DNA of 64,000 bases from Pseudovibrio exalbescens (lineage in GTDB: Bacteria > Pseudomonadota > Alphaproteobacteria > Rhizobiales > Stappiaceae). The stretch lies in contig NZ_JAQZAJ010000001.1 in NCBI RefSeq assembly GCF_028737195.1, positions 1 through 64,000 of the forward strand. The letters are read 5' to 3'. Positions 16,415 through 25,222 of the stretch are shown in pieces. A program made the translations under genes and the position numbers. Numbering within the stretch: the first letter of the stretch is position 1; every line of letters begins with the position of its first letter. The notes below the pieces were generated by a model. That model worked only from the letters and a program-made list of their open reading frames with translations. It searched no databases and had not been told where the DNA came from.

Positions 16415-17377
16415 CGCGCAAGCCCCCGCGGCCTCTCGCGCGACGAGGTGGCGACGCGGGCACTCCACTCGACCTCGGACTTCCCCGAGATCCTCGCCGC
16501 CGTCACCAACAAGACGCTGCGCCAGGGCGAGCCATTGTCCGCCATTGGTCCAAGGACAATGGCGAGCGAGGCCTATCCCCGGACCTTCATGCTGTTCTGC
16601 CGTCAGGTGCTTGCCACCGACTTCAAGGCGATGCACCGGGTCCAGCTTGGCGAGGCCCCGCAGCTGCTGGAGGTGAGCGAAAGCGGCGAGTTCAAGCGCG
16701 GGACGCTCGGCGAGAGCAGGGAGAGCTACAAGGTCAAGACCTATGGCCGGGTGGTCGCGATCACCCGTCAGACGCTGATCAACGACGACCTCGACGCCTT
16801 CACCCGGATCCCGGCGATGTACGGCAACTCCATCGCGCAGCTGGAGTCGGACGTTGTCTGGGGCATCATCACCGCAAACCCGGCAATGGCCGATGGCAAC
16901 GCGCTCTTCCACAACAGCCACAAGAACCTCGCGGGCACCGGCGCAGCGCTCGACGTAAGCAGCGTCGGTGCGGCCCGCGCGGCGATGGCCAAGCAGACGG
17001 GGCTGGACAAGAAAACCGTCCTGAACGTCCGTCCCGCCTTCCTGATCGTGCCCGCGTCGCTCGAACTGAAGGCCGAGCAGCTGGTCGCGCAGAACCTCGT
17101 GCCCGCCGCGACCTCCAGCGTCGTGCCGCAGTTGATCCGCACGCTCGCGCCCATCAGCGAACCGCGCCTCGACGCGGCCAGCGAGACCGCCTGGTATCTG
17201 GCGGCCAGCCCGAACCAGATCGACACCATCGAGTACGCCTATCTCGAGGGTCAGCAGGGTGCCTATATCGAGACGCGCAACGGCTTCGATGTCGACGGCG
17301 TCGAGATCAAGTGCCGCCTCGACTTCGGCGCCAAGGCCATCGACTGGTGCGGTCTTTACAAGAACCCCGGTGCGTAA
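16415..17377 (+). pseudogene. Major capsid protein part of protease-capsid fusion, 5' truncated
   Basis: From about 16415 the frame reads GLSRDEVATRALHSTSDF and continues through LESDVVWGIITANPAMADG and FGAKAIDWCGLYKNPGA to the stop at 17377, matching the capsid half of the protease-capsid fusion. The beginning of the domain and the whole protease centre are gone. In this frame the first possible start is a TTG at 16388, and an ATG near 16558 would lose more of the fold. The inserted cassette ends just upstream. A functional capsid from this copy is unlikely. Confidence 0.8.
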
Positions 17378-17453
17378 CCGGTTCCCATGCTGAACCCTAA
17401 CACGTTGGCGGTCCTGATGGGCCGCCCTTCGTCATTCCACGAGGGTCCCCATC

Positions 17454-17789
17454 ATGAAAAACTACGTCCAGCCCGGCAGTACGATCTCCCTGACCGCACC
17501 CTATGCTGTGACCTCCGGCGATGGCTTGCTCGTCGGCTCCATTTTCGGCATCGCCGCCGGAGACGCCGCCCTGAACGATCCTGTCGAAGCCGCCCTGACC
17601 GGCGTGTTCGACCTCACCAAGGTTGGCTCGCAGGCCTAGACCGTGGGCGCGAAAGTCTATTGGGACGACACCAATAAGCGCACCACAAGCGTGGCCACAT
17701 CGAACACATTGATCGGCGTTGCAACGGAGGCCGTGGCCGGCGGGGCCGGTGACACCATCGGCCGGGTGCGCCTGAACGCGAGCTTCTGA
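17454..17789 (+). pseudogene. DUF2190 capsid decoration protein with in-frame amber codon
   Basis: The frame from ATG 17454 to TGA 17787-17789 encodes a full 111-codon DUF2190 protein (MKNYVQPGSTISLTAPYAV, then VGAKVYWDD and LIGVATEAVAGG), a small capsid decoration or cement protein. A TAG at 17637-17639 interrupts it where related proteins have Trp, consistent with a TGG to TAG change. Nothing else is shifted, so suppression would restore the whole protein. The final stop overlaps the next start (ATGA). Confidence 0.8.
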
Positions 17790-18100
17790 TGACGGCGTTT
17801 TCCGCCATCGTTGATGCACTGTTCTCAGATCCCAACATCGGGCGTGAGGCGGTCTACACCTCCGATGGTGGTGCGCCCGTTCTGGTGCGCGTCGTCTCGC
17901 GGCAGGCTGATGCAATCACCGACTTCGGCGATGCGCGGCTCTGGTCCGAAACAACTCGGCTCGACCTAAGCGTGGCCGATGTCGCGAACCCGCGGCCCGG
18001 CGATCGGATCGAAATCGACGGTGATGCCTTCCTCATCCAAGGCGAGCCCGTTCGCGACCGCGAGCGGCTCGTCTGGACCGTGGACCTGCGCCCAGCATGA
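17789..18100 (+). CDS. Head-tail connector, gpFII-like
   Basis: This 103-residue protein matches the small head-tail attachment family like lambda gpFII: an N-terminal helix (FSAIVDALFSDPNIG) and a beta barrel with RPGDRIEIDGDAFLI. It would join the filled head to the tail. It starts within the DUF2190 stop and overlaps the next gene by 4 bases, so translation is coupled. No defect is visible. Confidence 0.75.
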   Translation: MTAFSAIVDALFSDPNIGREAVYTSDGGAPVLVRVVSRQADAITDFGDARLWSETTRLDLSVADVANPRPGDRIEIDGDAFLIQGEPVRDRERLVWTVDLRPA

Positions 18101-18732
18101 AGTTGAAACTCGACATCACGCCCGATCTCGTCGCTGCCATGGCAGCCGAGGTGAAGGCGGGCGAGAAAGCTGTCACCGCAGCGATGCGCGAGGCCGGGAC
18201 CGGGTTGAAGTCTTCGTGGCGGACCCAGGTCACTGGCGCAGGTCTCGGGCGACGGCTCGCCAACTCGATCCGCAACCAGACGTTCCCGCGCACAGGCGAA
18301 AGCCTTGATGCCGCCGCGCTGGTCTGGTCCCAAGCTCCGACCATTGTCGGGGCCCACGACACTGGTCCGCTGATCCGCTCGAAAGATGGGTTCTACCTCG
18401 CGATCCCGACCGAAGCAGCAGGTCGAGGCCTGCGCGGTCGCCGGATCACCCCTGGCGAATGGGAGCGGCGGCGCGGCTTGCGCCTGCGCTTTGTCTATCG
18501 CCGCCGAGGTCCGAGCCTGTTGGTGGCAGACCGCGCCCGGATCAACAAACGTGGTCAGGCGGTGGCCTCGCGCTCGAAAACCGGCCGCAACCAGGTCACC
18601 GCGCCGATCTTCCTGCTGGTGCCGCAGGTCAAGCTGCCCAAGCGGCTGGATCTCGACCGCGATGCCGACAGGGCGCTCGACAGCGTGCCGGGGCTGATCG
18701 CGGCGAATTGGGTGGAGCCGAAGATCGTTTGA
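18097..18732 (+). CDS. DUF6441 phage tail protein
   Basis: This 211-residue protein begins with a helical region like tail completion proteins, has a GLRGRRITPGEWERRRG segment in the middle and a basic tail. The pattern matches DUF6441 of alphaproteobacterial siphoviruses, placed between connector and tail terminator, so a role in tail completion is inferred. AGGAGGGC right after its stop looks like a ribosome site for the next tail gene, now separated from it by the LysE insertion. Confidence 0.75.
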   Translation: MKLKLDITPDLVAAMAAEVKAGEKAVTAAMREAGTGLKSSWRTQVTGAGLGRRLANSIRNQTFPRTGESLDAAALVWSQAPTIVGAHDTGPLIRSKDGFYLAIPTEAAGRGLRGRRITPGEWERRRGLRLRFVYRRRGPSLLVADRARINKRGQAVASRSKTGRNQVTAPIFLLVPQVKLPKRLDLDRDADRALDSVPGLIAANWVEPKIV

Positions 18733-18756
18733 AGGAGGGCATCTCGGTGTTTCACC

Positions 18757-19386
18757 TCATTGGCGGGAAATGGACTTCAGCCCAAGAAGCACCGCCGCAC
18801 CGATCATGAAGCTTCCGCCAATTCGCTCAATCCAGACCCGTGCACTGCCTTTGAACCGTCTGACGACCCATGTCGACCCGAGGCCATAGGCAGAAAGAAA
18901 TAGTCCGTCCATGACGATGTACGTCGCGGACAAGATCAAGAACTGAGGCCAGAAAGGAATATCTGATACAATGAACTGGGGAAAGAGGGCGGCAAAGAAG
19001 ACAACAGCTTTCGGATTTGCCGCAGAAGTGAGGAAGCCCTGAAGCCATAGGTTTTTGAGTGAAATCTCTTTCTGCGATCGCTGCGCGACAGTCTCATCTG
19101 GTTTAGCGCGTCGGATCATCCGCACACCCAACCAAATCAGATACGCAACCCCCGCCCATTTGATAACTGTGAGAGCTGTTGCGGATGCTGCAATAATCGC
19201 GGCAAGACCCAAGCCCGCCGCCAGCATCTGCAAGGCATTTGCCGAAAGATCACCTGTTGCCGTCGCAAGCGACCGGCGGAAGCCATGAACACCACTATTC
19301 GTTAGCATTAGCAGTTGACTTGGCCCCGGCGTGCTCATCAACGCGAGAACAGTGACCACGTATAATGTCCAAGTTTCAAATAGCAT
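18757..19386 (-). CDS. LysE/RhtB family amino-acid exporter (cargo)
   Basis: This 209-residue inner-membrane protein has about six membrane helices and the family features STPGP near the N-terminus and TSAANPKAVVFF in the middle. LysE/RhtB proteins export amino acids such as lysine, threonine or homoserine; the substrate cannot be told here. I chose ATG 19386, which begins the first helix. It lies antisense within the tail operon, in AT-richer DNA, between the DUF6441 gene and its expected partner, the tail terminator. It is a chromosomal-type gene carried as cargo. Confidence 0.88.
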   Translation of the reverse strand: MLFETWTLYVVTVLALMSTPGPSQLLMLTNSGVHGFRRSLATATGDLSANALQMLAAGLGLAAIIAASATALTVIKWAGVAYLIWLGVRMIRRAKPDETVAQRSQKEISLKNLWLQGFLTSAANPKAVVFFAALFPQFIVSDIPFWPQFLILSATYIVMDGLFLSAYGLGSTWVVRRFKGSARVWIERIGGSFMIGAAVLLGLKSISRQ

Positions 19387-19549
19387 AAATCGGCTTCCCT
19401 TTTTGTTTTTGACTATTGATCTGAACAGCCGCCATTTCAATTCGTAAGCACGCTGCGCAGGCATTGTAAAGCTTCGCTGCGTCGAGTCAGTCTGAAAGGT
19501 ATGGCCCACAGGCTGACGTCTTTCGTACCTGCAACATAGCGAAAGTCAA

Positions 19550-19969
19550 ATGCCCACCCCACGCGAAACCATCCTCGCCGCGCTGCACGCGCGGCTCTCA
19601 GCGCTGCCTGCCACGGTCCTGCGCGGCGAGGTGCTGCCCGAGCGCGTGCCGACTGATGGCCTGCTAATCCTGCGCGATGGCGAGCCGGGAGAACCCGAGG
19701 TGACGCTCTCGCCCCTGCGCTACCACTACCAGCACCGCGCAGAGATCGAGGCGGTCATTCAGGGCACCGTCCGTGACGCCGCCTTCGACGTGCTGACCGC
19801 CAGCATCGGCACGAACATCGCCGCCGACCGCACGTTGGGCGGGTTCTGCGACTGGGTCGAAGCCGAGGCTCCGCGCCCCGTGGACTTACCCGTCGAGGGC
19901 GCGGCCAGCCTGAAGGCCGCGGTCATTCCGGTGGTCTTGCATTACTCAACTGACGACCCGCTTGGGTGA
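19550..19969 (+). CDS. Phage tail terminator protein
   Basis: This 139-residue protein starts PTPRETILAALHARLSALPA and contains RYHYQHRAEIEAVIQG, a pattern of phage tail terminator (lambda gpU-like) proteins that cap the tail tube at the head end. It no longer has a clear ribosome site, because the LysE segment lies directly upstream. Its last about 60 bases are repeated imperfectly downstream to about 20084, where a palindrome has been inserted. Confidence 0.7.
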   Translation: MPTPRETILAALHARLSALPATVLRGEVLPERVPTDGLLILRDGEPGEPEVTLSPLRYHYQHRAEIEAVIQGTVRDAAFDVLTASIGTNIAADRTLGGFCDWVEAEAPRPVDLPVEGAASLKAAVIPVVLHYSTDDPLG

Positions 19970-20084
19970 ACCTGCGGCCAGCCTGAGGGCCGCGTTCGGC
20001 GGGACGACAGTCCACTGGACTGTCGTCTGATCCGCCTCACTCCCGGTGGTTCTGCACTATTCTACGGCTGACCCACTGGCCTGA
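19908..20084 (+). repeat. Partial duplication of the tail terminator 3' end with inserted palindrome
   Basis: The segment from GCGGCCAGCCTGAAGGCCGC to the stop at 19969 is echoed by GCGGCCAGCCTGAGGGCCGC at about 19974-19993 and, after an interruption, by a second gene end (CTCCCGGTGGTTCTGCACTA to 20084). The second copy looks like the older gene end. Confidence 0.6.
20003..20027. repeat. 25-bp perfect palindromic element
   Basis: Two perfect 12-base inverted arms (20003-20014 and 20016-20027) surround a single C. The core CAGTCCACTGGACTG resembles small intergenic palindromes of Rhodobacterales. It interrupts the second copy of the duplicated tail terminator end. Confidence 0.8.
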
Positions 20085-20108
20085 CCCAACCGATCAAAGG
20101 AGACGAAT

Positions 20109-21047
20109 ATGGCACGAGCCCAAGGGGCGCGGGCGCAGATGGCGCTTGCGTTCGAGACGACCTATGGAACACCGCCGGTGGGCGGTTTCACCAAGATGCC
20201 CTTTGCCAGCACCTCGCTGGGCGCAGAGCAACCGCTGCTGAACTCGGAGCTGTTGGGCTACGGCCGCGATCCGCTGGCGCCGATCAAGGACGCGGTGACG
20301 GCGGACGGCGATGTCGTCGTGCCGCTCGACGCCGAGGCCTTCGGGTTCTGGCTGAAAGCAGCCTTTGGCGATCCAACCACGTCCGGCACCGGCCCATGGA
20401 CACACGAGTTCCAATCAGGCGCGTGGACGCTGCCCAGCATGTCCATCGAGACTGGCATGCCCGAGGTGCCGCGCTATGCGATGTATTCCGGCTGCGTGCT
20501 CGATCAGATCAACTGGCAGATGCAGCGGTCGGGACTGTTGACCGCGACCGCGCGGCTGGTGGCGCAGGGCGAGACGGTTGGAACGACGACCAGTGCAGGC
20601 ACGCCTGCCGCTCTCGAATTGCAGCGCTTCGGCCATTTCAACGGGTCGATCACTCGGAACGGCTCCGCCCTCGGCAACGTCGTCTCGGCCGATATCACCT
20701 ATGCCAACAACCTCGACCGCATCGAGACCATCCGGTCCGATGGCCGCATTGATGGGGCAGACCCCTCTATCGCCGCGCTGACCGGCTCCAACGAGGTCCG
20801 ATTTGCCGATCAGACGCTGGTGACACAAGCGATCAATGGCGATCCCTGCGAGCTCGAGTTCGCCTATGTGCTGCCCTCTGGCGAGAGCTTTACCTTCACC
20901 GTCCACGCCGTCTACCTGCCGCGTCCGCGCATCGAGATTTCCGGGCCGCAGGGCGTGCAGGCGACCTTCGACTGGCAGGCCGCTCGCGACAGCGTTGTCG
21001 GCCGGATGTGCACGGCCACCCTCGTGAACGACGTGGAGACCTATTGA
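20109..21047 (+). CDS. Phage tail tube protein
   Basis: This 312-residue protein (MARAQGARAQMALAFETTYG) matches the long-tail tube family, with a tube fold in the first two thirds and an Ig-like C-terminal part. It polymerises around the tape measure to form the tail tube. A clear AGGAG site (20099-20103) precedes the ATG. Its stop overlaps the chaperone gene start by one base. It appears intact. Confidence 0.85.
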   Translation: MARAQGARAQMALAFETTYGTPPVGGFTKMPFASTSLGAEQPLLNSELLGYGRDPLAPIKDAVTADGDVVVPLDAEAFGFWLKAAFGDPTTSGTGPWTHEFQSGAWTLPSMSIETGMPEVPRYAMYSGCVLDQINWQMQRSGLLTATARLVAQGETVGTTTSAGTPAALELQRFGHFNGSITRNGSALGNVVSADITYANNLDRIETIRSDGRIDGADPSIAALTGSNEVRFADQTLVTQAINGDPCELEFAYVLPSGESFTFTVHAVYLPRPRIEISGPQGVQATFDWQAARDSVVGRMCTATLVNDVETY

Positions 21048-21484
21048 TGCTGACGCTTGATCTGACGAACGCACCGCGCTGGCATCACCTCGCGCCCGGC
21101 GTCCGGGTGCAGCTGCGCCCGCTGACAACCGCCCTGATGGTGGCGACGCGGAGCGATCCCGCCGTGGAGGCAGTTCCGGAGGATGCCTCCGACGAAGAGC
21201 GGGCGGTCGCATTCGCCAAGGCGCTTGCCCGCCGCGCGGTGCTCGCCTGGGAGGGCATCGGCGACGCCGACGGCGACGCGATCGATCCGGGCCCCGAGAC
21301 CATCGACGCGCTGCTCGACGTATGGCCGATCTTCGAGGCCTTCCAACTGACCTACGTCTCGAAGGGCCTGTTGCTGGAACAGGAAAAAAACGCCTCCGCG
21401 CTCTCGCCGAATGGTCCTTCGGCGGGGGCGAGCGATACTGCCAAGCCTGCGCGCAAGCGTGCGAAGACTGCCCGGCGCGGCTGA
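21047..21484 (+). CDS. Tail assembly chaperone, short form (gpG-like)
   Basis: This 145-residue protein starts MLTLDLTNAPRWHHL, has a helical centre, and ends in a Lys/Arg-rich tail in the zero frame. It corresponds to the short tail chaperone that holds the tape measure before tube assembly. Codons at 21386 and 21389 read AAA AAC after an A, forming the slippery heptamer A AAA AAC at 21385-21391, where a -1 shift would give a longer protein with the domain encoded to 21711. Confidence 0.8.
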   Translation: MLTLDLTNAPRWHHLAPGVRVQLRPLTTALMVATRSDPAVEAVPEDASDEERAVAFAKALARRAVLAWEGIGDADGDAIDPGPETIDALLDVWPIFEAFQLTYVSKGLLLEQEKNASALSPNGPSAGASDTAKPARKRAKTARRG

Positions 21485-21711
21485 ACCGGCCATTTACCCA
21501 TGACGGCTGGCAGGTCTGGGATCTGGTCGGGCGTCTAGGCGGACAACTCCGCGTGTTGCCCGGCGCCGTCGTCGGCTGGGACATGTCCGCCGCGCTCGCG
21601 CTCGGTAGCGCCCTCGGCGTGCCGCCGCTCGCAATGGCCGAACTGCTTCCCGTCATCGAAGCGGTGATGGTGGCCAAACTCAACGAACAGATGGAACGTC
21701 CCGATGGCTGA
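21382..21711 (+). CDS. Tail assembly chaperone, -1 frameshift extension (GT-like)
   Basis: In the -1 frame, sequence after the heptamer reads KRLRALAEWSFGGGERY, then FTHDGWQVWDLVGRLGG and LLPVIEAVMVAKLNEQM, the T-like domain expected after phage tail chaperones. The combined product would be about 221 residues. A hairpin just after the slip site (inner arms TCGCCGAA and TTCGGCGG) could act as a stimulator. The stop at 21711 overlaps the tape measure ATG at 21704, as is typical. Confidence 0.8.
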   Translation, partial: GKKRLRALAEWSFGGGERYCQACAQACEDCPARLNRPFTHDGWQVWDLVGRLGGQLRVLPGAVVGWDMSAALALGSALGVPPLAMAELLPVIEAVMVAKLNEQMERPDG

Positions 21712-23715
21712 AAAGCGTGTGTCCGTCCGCCTCGCCGCGGTCGGCGGGCGACAGGTGAGCGCCGAACTGGAAGGTGTCGGCGAGGCCGGCGCGCGCGGCT
21801 TCGGCCGTCTCAGTCGCGAGATGGAGGCGGCCAACGCCCGGCTCGCAGGTTTCGCACGGCGGGTGCGAGTTGCGGCAGCTGCTGCGGTGGCTGCGGCCAC
21901 GGCGGCCGGCGTTGCAATGGTCCGCTCTGGCCTGCAGACGGTGGATGCGCAGGCCAAACTCGCCCAGTCGCTCGGGACCACCGTCGCCTCGATCCAGACG
22001 CTCGAGCGGGCGGGCGAGTTGGCGGGCGAGTTGGCGGGCGTGTCGATGTCCGGCATCGAGCAGGCGACGAAGGATCTGACGCGACGGCTGAGCCAGGCTG
22101 CCGCCGGGACCGGTCCCGCCGCCGACGCGCTCGACCGGCTGGGGCTCTCGGCGTCCGACCTGCTGGCCCTGCCGCTGGACGAGCGCGTCGGCGCGATCAA
22201 CGCCGCAATCGAGGACTTCGTGCCCGCCGCCGAGCGTGCAGCCGTGGCAGGCCAGCTCTTCGGCGAGGAAGGCTCCATCGCCATCTCGCGGATCGACACG
22301 GCAACGTTGCGCCAGGCCACAGAGGACGTTCTCGCTTTCGGTGTCGTCGTGTCGGAGCAGGATGCCGACCAGATCGAGCGGAAGAACGATGCCATCTCAA
22401 GGTTGGGGCTGATCTGGCGGGGGCTGCGACCACGGCGATGTTCTTCGATTTGAAGGCCGATGCCGCCTCCGGCATGCAGAGCGCAATCGAGAGCGTGGTG
22501 GCTTTTGGCAACACGGCCGCGAACACTTTTGAGGGTGCCTATGAGGCAATCAAGGCGATCTGGGGAATGCTGCCCGCCGCCATCGGCGATCTCGCGTTTC
22601 AGGCGGCGAACAGCCTGATCGACGGTGTCGAAGCGATGCTGAACGGCGTTGTTTCTCGGATCAACGGCTTCATCGGCGGCATCAATCAGGGGCTGGAAGC
22701 GCTCGGGTCCGAACGACGGATCTCGATTATCCCGGATCTTGAGCTGGGCCAGATTGAGAACCGCTTCGAGGGTGCTGCGACTGCCGCGACAACTGCCGCG
22801 CAGACGGCGTTCGACCGGGCCTTCGAAGAGAACCCGCTCACAGCCCCCGATCTCGGGCTCACCGAGGTGGCCAATTCTGCACTGGCGACAGCCAACACGT
22901 ATCGCGGTGCAGCGCGGGATTTGGCAGAAGGTGCGCGTGCGCCACTCGTCAGCTGGCAGGCGCTGCGCGATGCGGTGCGGGGCAGCGATGACGATGGCGC
23001 CGATGCGCTGACCGAAGCCACCGACGCGGCGGCGCGGTTCGAGACAGCCCTTGGCGATGCCGGACAGGCGGCCAAGGGTGCGGGCGCAGCGGTCGGGGCT
23101 GCAGCGGCCGCCGCCGAACCCAATACCGAAGCCGCCGTCACCGGCTGGCAAGCGGTCACCGCTGCACTTTCCGACTATGCCAGCAAGGCGCGTGAGATCG
23201 GCGGAGATATCGGACAGAGCCTCGTCAGCGCGTTCCAGTCGGCCGAGAATGCTGTCGGTGAGCTCGTGAAGACCGGCAAGCTGGATTTCCGCGATCTGGT
23301 TACCTCGCTGCTGGCCGATCTCGCCAAGCTTGCGGCGCGTCGGTTCATCCTGGGGCCGATCGCCAATGCGCTTTCCGGCGCGCTTGGCGGCGCGGGTGGT
23401 ATCTTCGCGAACATCCTGCATGCGGGCGGCATGGTTGGATCGGGCGGGCCTTCGCGCATGGTCCCGGCCATGGCCTTCGCCGCCGCTCCTCGCATGCATT
23501 CAGGCGGCGTTGCCGGGCTGCGCCACGACGAGGTGCCCGCAATCCTGCAGCGTGGCGAACGCGTGCTGTCACGGCGTGAGGCGGAATCCTATGGCGGAGG
23601 CGGCGGTGTGAATGTCACGATCATGGCCCGTGACGCAGAGAGCTTCCGGCAATCGAGGACGCAGGTCGCGGCGGACATTGCCCGCGCCGTTTCCCTCGGG
23701 CGGAGGGGCATGTAA
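21704..23715 (+). pseudogene. Tail tape measure protein with internal deletion
   Basis: The first frame (21704-22453) starts MAEKRVSVRLAAVGGRQVSA and is homologous to tape measures up to RLGLIWRGL near 22422. Correct sequence then resumes in another frame (AATTAMFFDLKADAASG) and continues to the stop at 23715, including the usual late segments MHSGGVAGLRHDEVPAILQ and RGERVLSRREAESYG. Together about 660 residues remain, short of related proteins that I recall at around 800. The break fits a deletion with a frame change. The tape measure sets tail length, so tails would not form normally. Confidence 0.75.
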
Positions 23716-24341
23716 TGGCGTTTCATGAGGTCCGGTTTCCCGACAATATCAGCCGGGGCGCACGCGGCGGGCCGGAACGCCGCACCCAGATCGTCGAACT
23801 CGCCTCGGGCGACGAGGAGCGCAACGCCAGTTGGGCCAACTCGCGACGCCGCTACGATGTCGCCTACGGCATCCGCCGCGCCGACGATCTGGCCGCGGTC
23901 GTTGCCTTCTTCGAGGCGCGCAACGGTCGCCTGCACGGGTTTCGCTTCAAGGACTGGGGCGATCACAAGTCCTGTCTGCCTTCAGGAACGCCATCGCTGA
24001 CCGATCAGTCGATTGGCACCGGCGACGGCGCGACCACCGCCTTCCAGCTGGTGAAGCGCTACGCCTCGGGCAGCCAGATATGGACCAGAACGATCACCAA
24101 GCCCGTCGCTGGCACGGTGCGCGTCGCCCTCGATGGCGCCGAACAGTCGGGCGGCTGGTCCGTCGACACCAAGACCGGTGTTGTCACCTTCAGCGCCGCG
24201 CCGGGCTCCGGTGTCGCGATCACCGCAGGCTTCGCATTCGACGTGCCCGTCCGCTTCGACACCGACGCGCTCGATGTAACGCTGGATCTCGAGCGGCTCG
24301 GCTCGATCACCTCCATCCCGCTTCTGGAACTGCGCCGATGA
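23715..24341 (+). CDS. DUF2460 distal tail protein (GTA gp12-like)
   Basis: This 208-residue protein begins MAFHEVRFPDNISRGARGGP, the hallmark of DUF2460, the distal tail protein equivalent to gene 12 of the Rhodobacter gene transfer agent. It forms the ring linking the tube to the baseplate hub. The gene is intact; its start lies on the preceding stop and its end overlaps the DUF2163 start (ATGA). Confidence 0.88.
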   Translation: MAFHEVRFPDNISRGARGGPERRTQIVELASGDEERNASWANSRRRYDVAYGIRRADDLAAVVAFFEARNGRLHGFRFKDWGDHKSCLPSGTPSLTDQSIGTGDGATTAFQLVKRYASGSQIWTRTITKPVAGTVRVALDGAEQSGGWSVDTKTGVVTFSAAPGSGVAITAGFAFDVPVRFDTDALDVTLDLERLGSITSIPLLELRR

Positions 24342-25222
24342 AGACACTTGATCCCGCCCTGCAGGCCCATCTCGACGAGGGCACGACCACGCTCGCCTGG
24401 TGTTGGCGGATCAGTCGCGCCGATGGCGTCACCTTCGGCTTCACCGACCATGACCGGACGCTGACCTTCGATGGCACCGATTTCGAGCCCGAGAGCGGGC
24501 TGACGGCGTCCGAGGTGCGCTCGGGCTCCGACCTGTCGGTCGACGCGCAGGACGCCGAGGGCGTGCTGACCTCGGACCGGATCACCGAAACCGACATACT
24601 CGATGGCCGCTGGGACAACGCCGAGGTCGAAGTCTGGCGGGTAAACTGGGCCGACACCGGCCAGCGCGTATTGATGCGGCGCGGTGCCATTGGCCAGATC
24701 CGGCGTGGGCGGTTGGCCTTCGTCGCCGAGGTCCGCTCTCTCGCCCATGTGCTGGGCCAGACGGTCGGGCGGACCTTCCAGGCGACCTGCGATGCCGCGC
24801 TCGGCGATGCGCGCTGCGGCGTCGATCTCGAGGATCCGGCCTTCAAGGGGACGGGCGCCGTGATCGATCTCCTGCGCGACCGGGCCTTTACCGCGTCGGG
24901 GCTCGGCGTCTTCGAGGCCGGCTGGTTCACCTTCGGCACGGTCGAATGGACCGGCGGCGCAAACGCGGGACGGCGGTCTGAGATCATCGCACATGACCTG
25001 ACTGACGGTATTGCGCTGCTGACGCTTCTGGAAGCGCCGGTCCGGTCCATCGGGGCCGGTGATGCTTTCACCATTCGTGCAGGCTGCGACAAGCGTATCG
25101 AGACCTGCGGCGCGAAGTTCGCCAACACCGTCAATTTCCGGGGCTTCCCGCATATCCCCGGCCAAGATGCGGTGCTGCGCTACGCCACGAAGGACGGCGG
25201 CCACGAGGGGGCCGTACTGTGA
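24338..25222 (+). CDS. DUF2163 baseplate hub protein (GTA gp13-like)
   Basis: This 294-residue protein opens with MKTLDPALQAHLDEGTTTLA and has a late Cys-containing segment (RAGCDKRIETCGAKFANTVN, about residues 248-267), as in DUF2163/BR0599 phage proteins; the Cys pattern suggests an iron-sulfur or zinc site, known for gene transfer agent hub proteins. ATG 24338 overlaps the preceding stop. No defects visible. Confidence 0.88.
   Translation: MKTLDPALQAHLDEGTTTLAWCWRISRADGVTFGFTDHDRTLTFDGTDFEPESGLTASEVRSGSDLSVDAQDAEGVLTSDRITETDILDGRWDNAEVEVWRVNWADTGQRVLMRRGAIGQIRRGRLAFVAEVRSLAHVLGQTVGRTFQATCDAALGDARCGVDLEDPAFKGTGAVIDLLRDRAFTASGLGVFEAGWFTFGTVEWTGGANAGRRSEIIAHDLTDGIALLTLLEAPVRSIGAGDAFTIRAGCDKRIETCGAKFANTVNFRGFPHIPGQDAVLRYATKDGGHEGAVL

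Noticed and set aside
16388-17377. Capsid gene starting at TTG 16388
   Set aside because: Lacks the conserved beginning of the capsid domain and starts in foreign DNA.
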